DNA of 32,096 nt from Porticoccaceae bacterium (GCA_023255165.1 JALRJD010000349.1:1-32096), one strand, 5' to 3'; positions 1-7,707 are shown, counted from the first letter of the stretch. Made by a program: numbers and translations. The notes: a model not told the origin generated them from the sequence alone.

Positions 1-90
1 ATGCGCCTTGCAAAGCGGTATCACATCAAAGTCGCTTGTCTTTGCCTGACCATACCGATCACAGATGATGTGATGGGCATCGCTGGAGTT
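1..90 (-). CDS. HNH-nuclease-like fragment, partial at window edge
   Basis: Read on the minus strand from about base 90 to base 1, one frame stays open and contains AHHIICDRYGQAKTSDFD followed by VIPLCKAH. The AHH pair and the later IPLCxxH are typical of zinc-binding HNH endonucleases, particularly phage-type Ref or DUF968-like proteins. Only about 30 residues are visible, and the frame runs off the window edge without a stop. No start belonging to this gene is visible, because the sequence to the right belongs to an acyl-CoA synthetase on the opposite strand. The family assignment rests on motif recognition only. It may be a genuine truncated gene at a recombination point or a chimeric contig end. 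Confidence 0.45.
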
Positions 91-775
91 TGTCGCCGTT
101 GGTGGTGGTCGCGTCTCCGCGCAGCTGCTCGGCGAAGCCCACCAATACGGCATTCCCGCTTATGAAGGCTACGGCCTCTCTGAATGCGCTTCAGTGGTCA
201 GCCTTAACACCAGAACCGAGAGCGCCTCGGGAACCAGCGGTAAAGCTCTGCCGCACCTGACGGTCTCGGTTCGCAATGGGGAAATTCTGGTCTCGGGCAA
301 TGCCATGCTCGGTTATGCCGGACAACCTGACAGCTGGGGCCAGCAGACAATTGAAACCGGCGATATGGGCAGAGTTGACAGCCAGGGCTATATCACCATT
401 AGCGGCCGTAGCAAAAACATGCTGATCTCCAGCTTCGGGCGCAATATCAACCCGGAGTGGGTGGAGAGCGAGTTGGTTGCCAACACCGTGATTGCCGATG
501 CGGTGGTGTTTGGCGATGACCGCCCCCATTGTGTGGCGTTGCTTTGCCCCCGCGACCCGCAGCTTGGCGATGCCGCTATGCAAAGTATTGTCGATCAGGT
601 TAATGCTGGCCTGCCCGACTATGCCCGGGTGGTGAACTGGCACCGGTTGCAACAGCCACTGCAGAGCCAGGCCGGATTGGTTACCGATAATGGCCGCCCG
701 GTAAGACCGGCGATCGCGGTGCATTATCAGCAGGCGCTGGACAGCCTTTACCAGCCGCAGCAAGCACTTTTATAG
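74..775 (+). CDS. Acyl-CoA synthetase / AMP-binding ligase, C-terminal part (5' truncated)
   Basis: The frame opens after a TGA at 71-73 and reads LEFVAVGGGRVS, then the adenylation core motif YEGYGLSEC, then GDMGRV and SGRSKNMLISSFGRNI, which match the A5-A10 regions of ANL-superfamily acyl-CoA synthetases. Such enzymes activate a carboxylic acid as acyl-AMP and then as the CoA thioester. About 233 residues remain where full-length relatives have 500 or more, so the N-terminal half, including the P-loop, is missing. Homology starts abruptly at about base 80, where an unrelated HNH-like fragment lies on the other strand. The gene points towards the TenA-like and SDR genes, suggesting that it supplies an activated acyl substrate to that pathway; the substrate is unknown. 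Confidence 0.85.
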   Translation, partial: WASLEFVAVGGGRVSAQLLGEAHQYGIPAYEGYGLSECASVVSLNTRTESASGTSGKALPHLTVSVRNGEILVSGNAMLGYAGQPDSWGQQTIETGDMGRVDSQGYITISGRSKNMLISSFGRNINPEWVESELVANTVIADAVVFGDDRPHCVALLCPRDPQLGDAAMQSIVDQVNAGLPDYARVVNWHRLQQPLQSQAGLVTDNGRPVRPAIAVHYQQALDSLYQPQQALL

Positions 776-780
776 CGCTA

Positions 781-825
781 GTTTTTACGGCACTTGTTTT
801 TACGGCACTTGTTTTTACGGCATTA
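781..825. repeat. Three tandem 15-bp units between ligase and TenA-like gene
   Basis: The unit GTTTTTACGGCACTT occurs at 781-795 and 796-810, with a third copy differing at the last bases at 811-825. It sits directly after the ligase stop codon in the 101-bp gap before the next gene. It has no inverted-repeat character, so a terminator is unlikely. It resembles the other short tandem duplications found throughout the window. Confidence 0.85.
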
Positions 826-876
826 GTTTCATAACACCAATAATTTAAAACAGACCGCACTTCAGGAACCCCAAAG

Positions 877-1551
877 ATGACATTTTTTGATCAATTACAA
901 GACGCAACCAGCAGCGAACGCGCTTCACTGTTTTCCGCACCGATTATCGAAAGCGCCCTGAAAGGCCAGGTCAGCCTCGAGCAGTATGTGGCCTTTTTGA
1001 CCCAGGCCTATCACCATGTAAAACACACTGTGCCGTTACTGATGGCCACTGGCGGCCGCCTCAGCGAAGAGAAAGAATGGCTGCGCAATGCGGTGGCCGA
1101 ATATATTGAAGAAGAGCTTGGCCATCAGGAGTGGATTCTCAACGATATCGCCGCCTGCGGTGGCGACAAGGAAGCGGTGCGCAACAGCCGCCCGAATATG
1201 GCCACCGAACTGATGGTCAGCTACGCCTATGACACTGTGCAGCGCGTCAATCCGCTGGGCTTTTTCGGCATGGTGCATGTTCTCGAAGGCACCAGCATCA
1301 GTATTGCCGACAGCGCCGCCGACAAAATTCGCGAGAGTCTGTCGCTGCCGAAAAAAGCCTTTTCCTATCTCTACTCCCACGGCTCGCTGGATCAGGACCA
1401 CGTCGAATTTTTCAAAAACCTGATGAATCAAATCGACGATCCGGCCGAACAGGCGCAGATTATCCATTCGGCCAAGGTGTTTTACACGCTCTACGGTAAT
1501 ATTTTCCGCTCACTGACTGCACAACCGGCCTTGACGCTGGCGGCCGCTTAA
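877..1551 (+). CDS. TenA/heme-oxygenase-fold putative diiron enzyme
   Basis: The 224-residue protein is all-helical and recognisable as a TenA/PqqC/heme-oxygenase-like family member, often annotated as an iron-containing redox enzyme. The residues expected for a metal site are present: E80 and H83 in EEELGHQEW, E137 in HVLEGTS, and D172 and H175 in LDQDHVEF, with H168 nearby. This resembles the ligand layout of heme-oxygenase-like diiron oxidases such as UndA, which acts on a fatty acid. It lies between an acyl-CoA synthetase and an SDR, with only 10 bp to the SDR, so an acyl-derived substrate is a reasonable inference. Thiamine salvage is less likely, since no thiamine genes are nearby. The ATG follows an AGGAACC-type Shine-Dalgarno site. 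Confidence 0.8.
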   Translation: MTFFDQLQDATSSERASLFSAPIIESALKGQVSLEQYVAFLTQAYHHVKHTVPLLMATGGRLSEEKEWLRNAVAEYIEEELGHQEWILNDIAACGGDKEAVRNSRPNMATELMVSYAYDTVQRVNPLGFFGMVHVLEGTSISIADSAADKIRESLSLPKKAFSYLYSHGSLDQDHVEFFKNLMNQIDDPAEQAQIIHSAKVFYTLYGNIFRSLTAQPALTLAAA

Positions 1552-1561
1552 GGGGGAAACC

Positions 1562-2356
1562 ATGCAGTTAACGCATAAAAATATTCTGCTAACCGGCGCC
1601 GCTGGTGGGATTGGCCAGGCCATCGCAGCTAAACTCAGCGCCGCCGGTGCGAGGCTTTCGCTGGTCGGTCGCAACCCTGAAACCCTTGCCGCGACGCTGG
1701 CATCACTGACACCGCAACCCGCCGATCACCAAATGGTGGTGGCCGATATCAACAACCCTGAGGGACGCGCGACCATTGTCGAGCACTGTACCCGGCAGTC
1801 GGTGGATATAGTGATTAACTGCGCCGGAGTAATGGCCTTTGGTCTCTACGAAGAACAGGATCAAAGCAGCATTGAAGCGATGATCACCACCAATCTGCTG
1901 GCGCCAATGCTGCTCTGCCAGCAGTTGATCCCGCAGCTCAAACAACGATCTGAAGCGGCCATTGTCAATGTCGGCTCAATTTTTGGCAGCATTGGCCACC
2001 CCGGTTTTACCGGCTACTGCGCCAGCAAACATGGCTTGCGCGGCTTTAGCGAAGCCCTGCAGCGCGAGCTTGCCGACACATCAGTCAAGGTGGCCTACCT
2101 CGCACCCCGCGCCACCGACACAGAATTTAATTCGGCCGCCGTTGTCGCCCTTAACAAAGCTCTGGGCAACAGCATGGACAGCCCGGATCTGGTCGCGGCG
2201 GAATTGATAAGCCTGCTTGAAAACGATCAGCCACGCCGCTTTATGGGCTGGCCGGAAAAGTTGTTTGTCAAAATCAACGGGCTGTTCCCAAATATTGTCA
2301 GTGGCGCCTTAATAAAAAGCCTGCCGCTGGTAAAACAACACAGCAAATCAAACTGA
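1562..2356 (+). CDS. Short-chain dehydrogenase/reductase (SDR)
   Basis: The 264-residue protein is a classical Rossmann-fold SDR. The dinucleotide-binding TGAAGGIG lies at 11-18, NCAG at 86-89, the structural Asn at 111, and the catalytic Ser139, Tyr152 and Lys156 (YCASK) are all present. R37 (GRN) after the second strand is compatible with NADP(H) preference. The ATG is preceded by AAGGGGGAAAC, a strong ribosome binding site, 10 bp after the TenA-like gene, so the two are almost certainly cotranscribed. Together with the upstream acyl-CoA synthetase this suggests oxidation or reduction of a lipid-derived intermediate. The actual substrate cannot be read from the sequence. Confidence 0.92.
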   Translation: MQLTHKNILLTGAAGGIGQAIAAKLSAAGARLSLVGRNPETLAATLASLTPQPADHQMVVADINNPEGRATIVEHCTRQSVDIVINCAGVMAFGLYEEQDQSSIEAMITTNLLAPMLLCQQLIPQLKQRSEAAIVNVGSIFGSIGHPGFTGYCASKHGLRGFSEALQRELADTSVKVAYLAPRATDTEFNSAAVVALNKALGNSMDSPDLVAAELISLLENDQPRRFMGWPEKLFVKINGLFPNIVSGALIKSLPLVKQHSKSN

Positions 2357-2372
2357 TCTCGAGGATTAAGCA

Positions 2373-3038
2373 ATGACAGTCAAAACCCTGAAACAAAGCA
2401 TGTTGGGCGCGGTTATACTGCTGACATTTAACGGCGCAGCACTGGCCGACGCCCATCACCACAGCGATCTGATGACCAGCATCGCCGAATTGCAAAAAGG
2501 CTGGGCCGAAGTAAACTACCAGAGCCAGGGCGACGAGCAGATAAGTGGTTTCGCCGAACTGGTGGCAGCAGCGGATGCTGTGGTGGCCGCCAACGCCGAT
2601 GCCGCACCGGCTTATATCTGGCGCGGTATTATTGAGTCCACCTACGCGGGCGCTAAAGGCGGGCTCGGCGCACTGAAGCTCGCCAAAGCCGCCAAAGCCG
2701 ATCTGGAAAAAGCGCTGGAGATTGAACCCGACGCCATGAACGGCTCGGCCTATACCAGTCTTGGCACGCTGTACTTTAATGTTCCGGGCTGGCCGATCGG
2801 GTTTGGCAGCGACAAGAAGGCCGAGAAACTATTGTTACAGGCCCTGACGCTGAATCCGGACGGCATCGACAGTAACTATTTTTACGCCAACTTTTTGCAG
2901 TCAAAGGGGCGTGACAGCGAAGCGAAAACGTTCTACCTGAAAGCACAGAATGCCGCACCGCGCGCTGACCGTCCGCTGGCGGATGCCGGACGACAGAAAG
3001 AGATCGCTGAAGCGCTGGCAACATTAAAAGCGGAATAA
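2373..3038 (+). CDS. Exported TPR-repeat protein
   Basis: The 221-residue protein starts with a Sec signal peptide (hydrophobic 9-22, likely cleavage after ALA at 23-25) followed by a His-rich DAHHH stretch. The mature part is helical with tetratricopeptide-like repeats, clearest around ADLEKALEIEPDAMNGSAY, AEKLLLQALTLNPDG and SEAKTFYLKAQNAAP, the usual alternation of packed helices with a conserved Pro at the end. TPR proteins act as protein-binding scaffolds; the partner is unknown. The start is 16 bp after the SDR stop with GAGGA upstream, so it probably belongs to the SDR transcript, although the metal-uptake operon begins only 77 bp further on. The DAHHH stretch just after the predicted cleavage site could bind metal, but that is only a suggestion. 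Confidence 0.8.
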   Translation: MTVKTLKQSMLGAVILLTFNGAALADAHHHSDLMTSIAELQKGWAEVNYQSQGDEQISGFAELVAAADAVVAANADAAPAYIWRGIIESTYAGAKGGLGALKLAKAAKADLEKALEIEPDAMNGSAYTSLGTLYFNVPGWPIGFGSDKKAEKLLLQALTLNPDGIDSNYFYANFLQSKGRDSEAKTFYLKAQNAAPRADRPLADAGRQKEIAEALATLKAE

Positions 3039-3115
3039 AAAATTCAAAAGCAGGTGCCATAAAACAGGCATGCGCAATAACAAGAGCCGGCGCAATAAGA
3101 AGGGCAGCAGATAAT

Positions 3116-3775
3116 ATGCAGATACTGGTGGTTGAAGATGATCAGGCATTGGCCGCGGGCCTCTGCACCGCTCTGCGTCGCCAAAATTATGCCGTCAACA
3201 CTGTCAGCTCCGGCAAGCAGGCCCTGCATGTTATCCGCACCGAAACGCCGGACATAACCATTCTCGATCTCGGTCTGCCGGATATGGATGGCATCGAAGT
3301 GCTGAAGCAGGCGCGCAGCGAACAGCCGTCACTACAGATTCTGGTGCTCACCGCCCGCTCGCATATAGATCAAAAAATTATCGGCCTCGATAGCGGCGCC
3401 GATGACTATCTGGCCAAACCGTTTGAAATTCCGGAACTGCTCGCCAGGCTACGCGTGCTTGAGCGCCGTCTGGGCACCGCCACCAGCACAGAGATTATTG
3501 TCGGCGAGGTCACTCTGGATACCGCTACCAATCGCGTGCTGCTTCAGGGCGACGAGCTGGAACTGTCGCGACGGGAATTTATGTTACTGCGCAGCCTGAT
3601 GGAAAATGTCGGTCGCGTGCAGTCACGCAATACCCTGGAGACACGGCTCTACAGTTGGGGCGAAGAAGTGGCCAGCAACGCACTCGAAGTGCACGTGCAC
3701 AACCTGCGAAAAAAACTCGGCTCCGACTTTATTAAAACCGTGCGCGGTGTCGGCTACCGAGTCAACCAGCCATGA
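3116..3775 (+). CDS. OmpR/QseB-family response regulator
   Basis: The 219-residue protein has a receiver domain with acidic pocket E8 D9 D10 (VVEDD), phosphoacceptor D51 (ILDLGLPDMDG), T79 (LTA) and K101 (YLAKPF). A C-terminal winged-helix DNA-binding domain follows (LSRREFMLLRSL, then VHVHNLRKKLG and TVRGVGYRV). It is of full length and closest in style to QseB/PmrA/BasR regulators. The ATG overlaps a GGGCAGCAGATA leader. The stop overlaps the sensor kinase start by 4 bp (ATGA), indicating translational coupling. Placement at the head of a cupredoxin-FTR1 operon implies it controls that uptake system in response to a periplasmic signal. Confidence 0.95.
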   Translation: MQILVVEDDQALAAGLCTALRRQNYAVNTVSSGKQALHVIRTETPDITILDLGLPDMDGIEVLKQARSEQPSLQILVLTARSHIDQKIIGLDSGADDYLAKPFEIPELLARLRVLERRLGTATSTEIIVGEVTLDTATNRVLLQGDELELSRREFMLLRSLMENVGRVQSRNTLETRLYSWGEEVASNALEVHVHNLRKKLGSDFIKTVRGVGYRVNQP

Positions 3776-5082
3776 ATTCCATTCGCATCTTTCTGGTGTC
3801 GACGATACTGGCACTGGTCACCCTGTTTGTGTTTGTCTCCGCGCTGCGCGGTTATGAATCGAGCATGCTGCAAGCGGAACAGTTGTTCGACAGCCAGTTA
3901 AAGGTTACCGCCAGGTTAATTGCCCGAATTCACGCCGACAACCCCGACAATCAAGGTTCGCCAGTCGATCTCGACGAAAATATCGCCTTTCAGGTCTGGC
4001 GTGACGGCCAACTGGTCGCTCGCTCCAGCAATGCACCAGAGGCTGCGATCGCCAAACAGCAACCGGGCTTTGGCTACTATAACTTTGCCGGCTACCGCTG
4101 GCGCACCCTCTCCTATTTCAGCGACGACCAATGGGTGATGGCTGCCGAGCGCAGCGATATTCGCTTTAGCCTGGCGGAAAATGTGATCACCAAATCACTG
4201 CTGCCAACACTGATTGGTCTACCTGTGCTGGGACTGTTGATCTGGCTGATTGTCACCCGCGGTATGCGTCCGCTGCGCAATTTGGCTCGCGAGTTGAGCG
4301 GCAAACAGGCCGACGATTTAAGACCACTGTCGACTGTGCTGCCAAAGCAGGAGTTGGCACAGATTATCGCCTCCACCAATGGACTGTTGCAGCGACTGGA
4401 ATCGTCATTGCAGCGCGAGAAACAGTTCGCTTCGGATGCCGCTCACGAGCTGCGCACGCCGATCAGCAGCCTGAAAATTCAGTTGCACAATATGGCACAG
4501 GATCTTACCGAGCACCCGCAGGAGATTGCCCAGATTAACCAAACCGCCAATCAACTCGAACATGTAGTGGAACAGATTCTGGCCCTCTATCGCAGCTCGC
4601 CGGATCACTACAACGCCCAGTTTGTGCCCCTCGACCTGAGCGCCCTGACCCAGGATATTATCGCCGAAGAGTACGGCAGCATTGAGCGCAAAGGGCAGTC
4701 GATCGAGTTTCACGGCGACAGCCAGTTTATTCTCGGCGACCGTTTTTCACTCGGCACATTGATCCATAACCTGCTTGGCAACGCTAACAAATACACGCCT
4801 GCGGGCGGCCAGATTCTGGTTAGCGTCAGCCGCGACAGCGACGCCGTTGTGCTGCGTGTTGAAGACTCCGGCCCCGGCATTGCCGAAGACCAGTATCAGA
4901 GAGTGTTTCAGCGCTTTTACCGGGTCGGTGGTGACCGCCATCAATCCGGCGAGCCAGGCTGTGGTCTGGGTCTGGCGATTGTTAAACGTGTGGCTGATCT
5001 GTATCAGGCCAGCATTGATGTGGGACCCTCAACATTTTCCAGTGGCTGCGCATTTACCCTGCGCTTTAAAGCCGCTAATTAA
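3772..5082 (+). CDS. QseC-like membrane sensor histidine kinase
   Basis: The 436-residue kinase has an N-terminal membrane helix (about 5-24), a periplasmic region of roughly 115 residues and a second helix (about 143-162). A HisKA domain carries the phosphorylatable H225 in SDAAHELRTP, and a HATPase domain has the N box (LIHNLLGNANKY), the G1 box (EDSGPGI) and the G2 box (GCGLGLAIV). All catalytic motifs look intact. The periplasmic segment is rich in aromatic residues (W76, F100, Y102, Y103, Y108, W110) and has no obvious Cys or His cluster or EXXE iron-binding motif, so the ligand cannot be inferred directly. It is the partner of the overlapping regulator and is followed after 17 bp by the cupredoxin gene. 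Confidence 0.95.
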   Translation: MNSIRIFLVSTILALVTLFVFVSALRGYESSMLQAEQLFDSQLKVTARLIARIHADNPDNQGSPVDLDENIAFQVWRDGQLVARSSNAPEAAIAKQQPGFGYYNFAGYRWRTLSYFSDDQWVMAAERSDIRFSLAENVITKSLLPTLIGLPVLGLLIWLIVTRGMRPLRNLARELSGKQADDLRPLSTVLPKQELAQIIASTNGLLQRLESSLQREKQFASDAAHELRTPISSLKIQLHNMAQDLTEHPQEIAQINQTANQLEHVVEQILALYRSSPDHYNAQFVPLDLSALTQDIIAEEYGSIERKGQSIEFHGDSQFILGDRFSLGTLIHNLLGNANKYTPAGGQILVSVSRDSDAVVLRVEDSGPGIAEDQYQRVFQRFYRVGGDRHQSGEPGCGLGLAIVKRVADLYQASIDVGPSTFSSGCAFTLRFKAAN

Positions 5083-5099
5083 TCGGAAGCGGATTCAGA

Positions 5100-5489
5100 A
5101 TGAAAGCAGCTGAGAATCAAAAAATAACAAAAAGGTCACTCTGTTCAGTATCAGTAGCAGCGGGAAAAGTAGCGGCAATCACACTGATCGCAAACGGGTT
5201 GCTGGTCGGTGCAGCCGTCGCCGCGCCACCGGTGATTGAACTCGAAATTCGCGATCATCTGTTCTATCCCGCTGAGTTTACCGTGCCCGCCGACACCAAA
5301 ATTAAACTGTTGATTCACAATATGGATCCAACCCCGGAAGAGTTTGAAAGCTACGAACTCAACCGCGAAAAAGTTATTCCCGGCAACCGCCGCGCAGTGA
5401 TTTTTATCGGCCCACTGAAACCAGGCACCTACCCGTTCTTTGGCGAGTTCTACCCAAAGACCGCGCAGGGAAAAATTTTGGTCCAATAA
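5100..5489 (+). CDS. Periplasmic cupredoxin-domain protein of the FTR1 locus
   Basis: The 129-residue protein has a signal peptide (hydrophobic about 21-40, cleavage near AVAA). A single beta-rich cupredoxin domain follows, with FYPAEFTVPADTKI, the signature TPEEFES and GPLKPGTYPFFGEF near the end. This is the Cupredoxin_1 type commonly encoded beside FTR1 permeases, where it is thought to help handle iron or copper for the permease. The domain has no Cys, and the residue after FFGEF is Tyr, so the usual type-1 copper ligand set is not complete; electron transfer by a blue copper site should not be assumed. The stop lies 14 bp before the permease start, so the two are cotranscribed. Confidence 0.88.
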   Translation: MKAAENQKITKRSLCSVSVAAGKVAAITLIANGLLVGAAVAAPPVIELEIRDHLFYPAEFTVPADTKIKLLIHNMDPTPEEFESYELNREKVIPGNRRAVIFIGPLKPGTYPFFGEFYPKTAQGKILVQ

Positions 5490-5503
5490 ACGGCTAACCG
5501 AAT

Positions 5504-6343
5504 ATGCTTATTAACTCCGTTATTCTGATTCTCCAGGAAACCCTTGAAGCCGCGCTGCTGATCGGCGTGTTGTTGGCGATTAATGCACAGCTGCGCTGCC
5601 ATCATCGCTGGCTGTGGTATGGGCTCTCGACTGGCGCCATTATCGCCGCGCTGTTCGCGCTTAATATGGGCAGCGTTGCCGAGTGGTTTGATTACGCCGG
5701 GCAGGAAGTTATGAACACTGTCATGCAGTCGCTTATCTGCCTGTTTCTCGCTGCGGCGGTGTGGCTGGTCTCCGGGCTCAATCGGTTTCAACTCGGCGCC
5801 TGGCAGCAATATGGCCACTATTTTGGGCGACTCTGCGGACTGATTATTATGCTCGCCGTGATTCGCGAAGGGCAGGAGATCATGCTCTACCTCGGCGGCT
5901 TTTTCAGCAGCGGCAAACATCTGCAACAGGTCACCATGGGCAGCATTATCGGTTTTGGCATTGGCGCCAGTTCCGGCATTCTGCTGTTTTATGGCCTGGT
6001 TGGCCTGCCCGCAACCTGGACCAAACCGGTGTCGTTAACATTGCTGGCGCTGTTCGCCGGCACCATGCTCTCTCAGTCGGCGCTACAGTTAACCCAGGTG
6101 GACTGGATTGAACAGACCGCGCCACTCTGGGACAGCTCCGCACTTCTCGCCGAAGATAGCCTGCTCGGTGAACTTCTCTATGCGCTGGTCGGCTACGAAT
6201 CAAAACCCACCGCGGCACAGGTCGTCAGCTATATTGCCGGCGTCTGCCTGGTGTTGATCGCTGCGTTTAGGGGCAGTCGCTACAAAAGACAGCATCATTT
6301 AAAACAGCATCATTTAAAACAGCAAAGTGGAGAAACAGCTTAG
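5504..6343 (+). CDS. FTR1-family iron permease
   Basis: The 279-residue protein has about seven hydrophobic helices and the two family signatures: QETLEAAL in the first helix (the REGLE site, here with Gln for Arg and Thr for Gly) and REGQEIMLYLGG in the fourth. The glutamates of both motifs, needed for iron transport in yeast Ftr1p and bacterial EfeU, are kept. It should move ferric or ferrous iron across the inner membrane, with the neighbouring cupredoxin as periplasmic partner. The C-terminus carries a duplicated QHHLK from a 15-bp tandem repeat (6291-6320), adding histidines to a basic cytosolic tail. The stop codon overlaps the next start by one base. Confidence 0.93.
   Translation: MLINSVILILQETLEAALLIGVLLAINAQLRCHHRWLWYGLSTGAIIAALFALNMGSVAEWFDYAGQEVMNTVMQSLICLFLAAAVWLVSGLNRFQLGAWQQYGHYFGRLCGLIIMLAVIREGQEIMLYLGGFFSSGKHLQQVTMGSIIGFGIGASSGILLFYGLVGLPATWTKPVSLTLLALFAGTMLSQSALQLTQVDWIEQTAPLWDSSALLAEDSLLGELLYALVGYESKPTAAQVVSYIAGVCLVLIAAFRGSRYKRQHHLKQHHLKQQSGETA
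6291..6320. repeat. Two tandem 15-bp units in the FTR1 3' end
   Basis: AGCATCATTTAAAAC is present twice without interruption (6291-6305, 6306-6320). The duplication is in frame and produces QHHLKQHHLKQ at the permease C-terminus. Confidence 0.9.
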
Positions 6344-7059
6344 TGAGACACCAGATAAGTATTATTTCAGCCCTGTTAGCTGGCTTTCTACTGAGTACTG
6401 TTACCGCGGCAGACGGCATAGTGATCGATAAGGTCTATCACCCCTATGTGCAGGCCACCGAGCAGGAGCTGGAGTTTAGAGCGGTTATTCAGGACAGTCA
6501 GAAATACTTCCCCGATGACAATCAGCTCTACCGTTTTGCCTATGGTCGCTCGCTGAATGATCGCTGGTTTGCCGAGATCTACCTGACCGGCGATCGCAAT
6601 GAAAATGTCGGCTTTGATCTGCGCGCTGTCGAGCTGGAAATGAAATGGCAGCTTACCGAACAGGGTGAATACTGGGCCGACTGGGGCATGCTGTTTGAGG
6701 TATCGAAAACCATTGATGAAAATATCTATGAAGTGGCCGGCGGCGTGATTGTCGAAAAAGAGCTCGGCAACTGGAGCCACACCGCCAACTTTATTGTTGA
6801 GCAGGAGTGGGGAACCGATATTATCGACGAGATCGAATCGGCGCTTAATGTGCAGAGCCGCTACCGCTACAACACCTTTTTTGAACCCGGCATTGAGTTT
6901 TTCAAAGGCCAGGACACCTTTGCCATCGGCCCGGTCATCATGGGCGACCTGCGCTGGGGCATGCGACAAAAACTGCACTGGGAAACCGGCGCTATTTTTG
7001 CCCTCGACGAGAAGAGCCCCGACCTGACCCTGAAAGTTTTGTTTGAGTACGAGTTTTAA
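6343..7059 (+). CDS. Probable outer-membrane beta-barrel protein of the iron operon
   Basis: The GTG start overlaps the permease TAG by one base (TAGTG), so translation is coupled. The 238-residue protein has a signal peptide (hydrophobic 6-22, cleavage near VTAAD). The mature sequence alternates short amphipathic beta strands with aromatic residues (WFAEIYLTG, EMKWQL, HTANFIVEQEW) and ends in Phe after VLFEYE, the usual signal for BAM-dependent outer-membrane insertion. I recognise no named family. Position as the last gene of an FTR1 operon suggests an outer-membrane conductance or binding protein for the same metal. The function is inferred from context only. Confidence 0.75.
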   Translation: MRHQISIISALLAGFLLSTVTAADGIVIDKVYHPYVQATEQELEFRAVIQDSQKYFPDDNQLYRFAYGRSLNDRWFAEIYLTGDRNENVGFDLRAVELEMKWQLTEQGEYWADWGMLFEVSKTIDENIYEVAGGVIVEKELGNWSHTANFIVEQEWGTDIIDEIESALNVQSRYRYNTFFEPGIEFFKGQDTFAIGPVIMGDLRWGMRQKLHWETGAIFALDEKSPDLTLKVLFEYEF

Positions 7060-7111
7060 ATAAAGGCTCTGAGCGCGTCTTCGCCCGACCAACCCCCTTG
7101 TCAGTCGCTTT

Positions 7112-7152
7112 TTGACAGGCGTCAATATTGTCCGCAACCATCGGCTTATAGT
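7112..7152 (+). promoter_or_regulatory. FNR/Anr-type box and -10 upstream of hsp20
   Basis: TTGAC-AGGC-GTCAA at 7112-7125 is a perfect palindrome fitting TTGAY-N4-RTCAA. A -10-like TATAGT lies at 7147-7152. The expected transcription start near 7159 puts the box centre at about -40.5, close to the class II FNR geometry of -41.5. The TTGACA overlapping the box cannot be the -35 of this -10, because the spacer would be 29 bp. Confidence 0.6.
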
Positions 7153-7205
7153 CCTCCTCACAGTCTTGTTAACGGCTGCTAAATTTTTATCAGGAGGAGT
7201 TTTTT

Positions 7206-7661
7206 ATGAACCCGATTTTACGAGGATCAAACGGCAGGCCAGGCCTGTTTCAGCAGGACTTTAATGATTTGTTTCGCTCTTTTTTTGACAGACCCGCTGC
7301 ATTTCTGGATGAAGACAGTAATGTTATCACCAGCCAGTGGGTGCCCTCGGTTAATATCCGCGAGAACGACAAAGAGTTTATTATCAGTGCCGACCTGCCC
7401 GGCGTGAACGCCAAAGATGTGGAAGTCAGTATGGACAATGGCATTCTCTCAATCAAAGGTGAGCGCAGGCTGGAGAAGAGCGAAGACTACAACGGCTACC
7501 ATCGCACTGAATGCACTCACGGCTCATTTCATCGTCGCTTTAGTCTGCCCGATTCGGCGGACCCGGACAAAATTGTCGCCAAAGATCGCGACGGTGTGCT
7601 GACTATTACCATGGGTAAACGGGAAACCTCCAAGCCCAAATTAATCAGCATTCAGTCATAG
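7206..7661 (+). CDS. Hsp20/alpha-crystallin small heat shock protein
   Basis: The 151-residue protein has the alpha-crystallin domain from about residue 43 to 140 (WVPSVNIRENDKEFIISADLPG, then GILSIKGERR, GSFHRRFSLP and GVLTITMGK). A short N-terminal arm rich in Phe precedes it, and a C-terminal I-S-I anchor (LISIQS) serves for oligomer assembly. It should be an ATP-independent holdase protecting proteins in the cytosol. The ATG follows a strong TCAGGAGGAG site. It has its own promoter with an FNR/Anr-type box, suggesting induction by low oxygen rather than only by heat. It is transcribed towards the converging glgA gene, with 46 bp between the stops and no clear terminator hairpin. Confidence 0.96.
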   Translation: MNPILRGSNGRPGLFQQDFNDLFRSFFDRPAAFLDEDSNVITSQWVPSVNIRENDKEFIISADLPGVNAKDVEVSMDNGILSIKGERRLEKSEDYNGYHRTECTHGSFHRRFSLPDSADPDKIVAKDRDGVLTITMGKRETSKPKLISIQS

Positions 7662-7707
7662 ACTTGTAAATGCGCCGGGAGGCCCCTTTTGATAGCGGCC
7701 CGTTGTA

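Noticed and set aside
7112..7117. TTGACA as a sigma-70 -35 element upstream of hsp20
   Set aside because: The nearest good -10 (TATAGT, 7147-7152) is 29 bp away, too far for a -35/-10 pair, whereas the palindrome TTGAC-N4-GTCAA fits an FNR-type box at the correct distance.
6388..7161. 257-codon minus-strand open frame opposite the outer-membrane protein gene
   Set aside because: The plus-strand gene has a signal peptide, a coupled start and a barrel-type C-terminus; the antisense frame has no recognisable feature.
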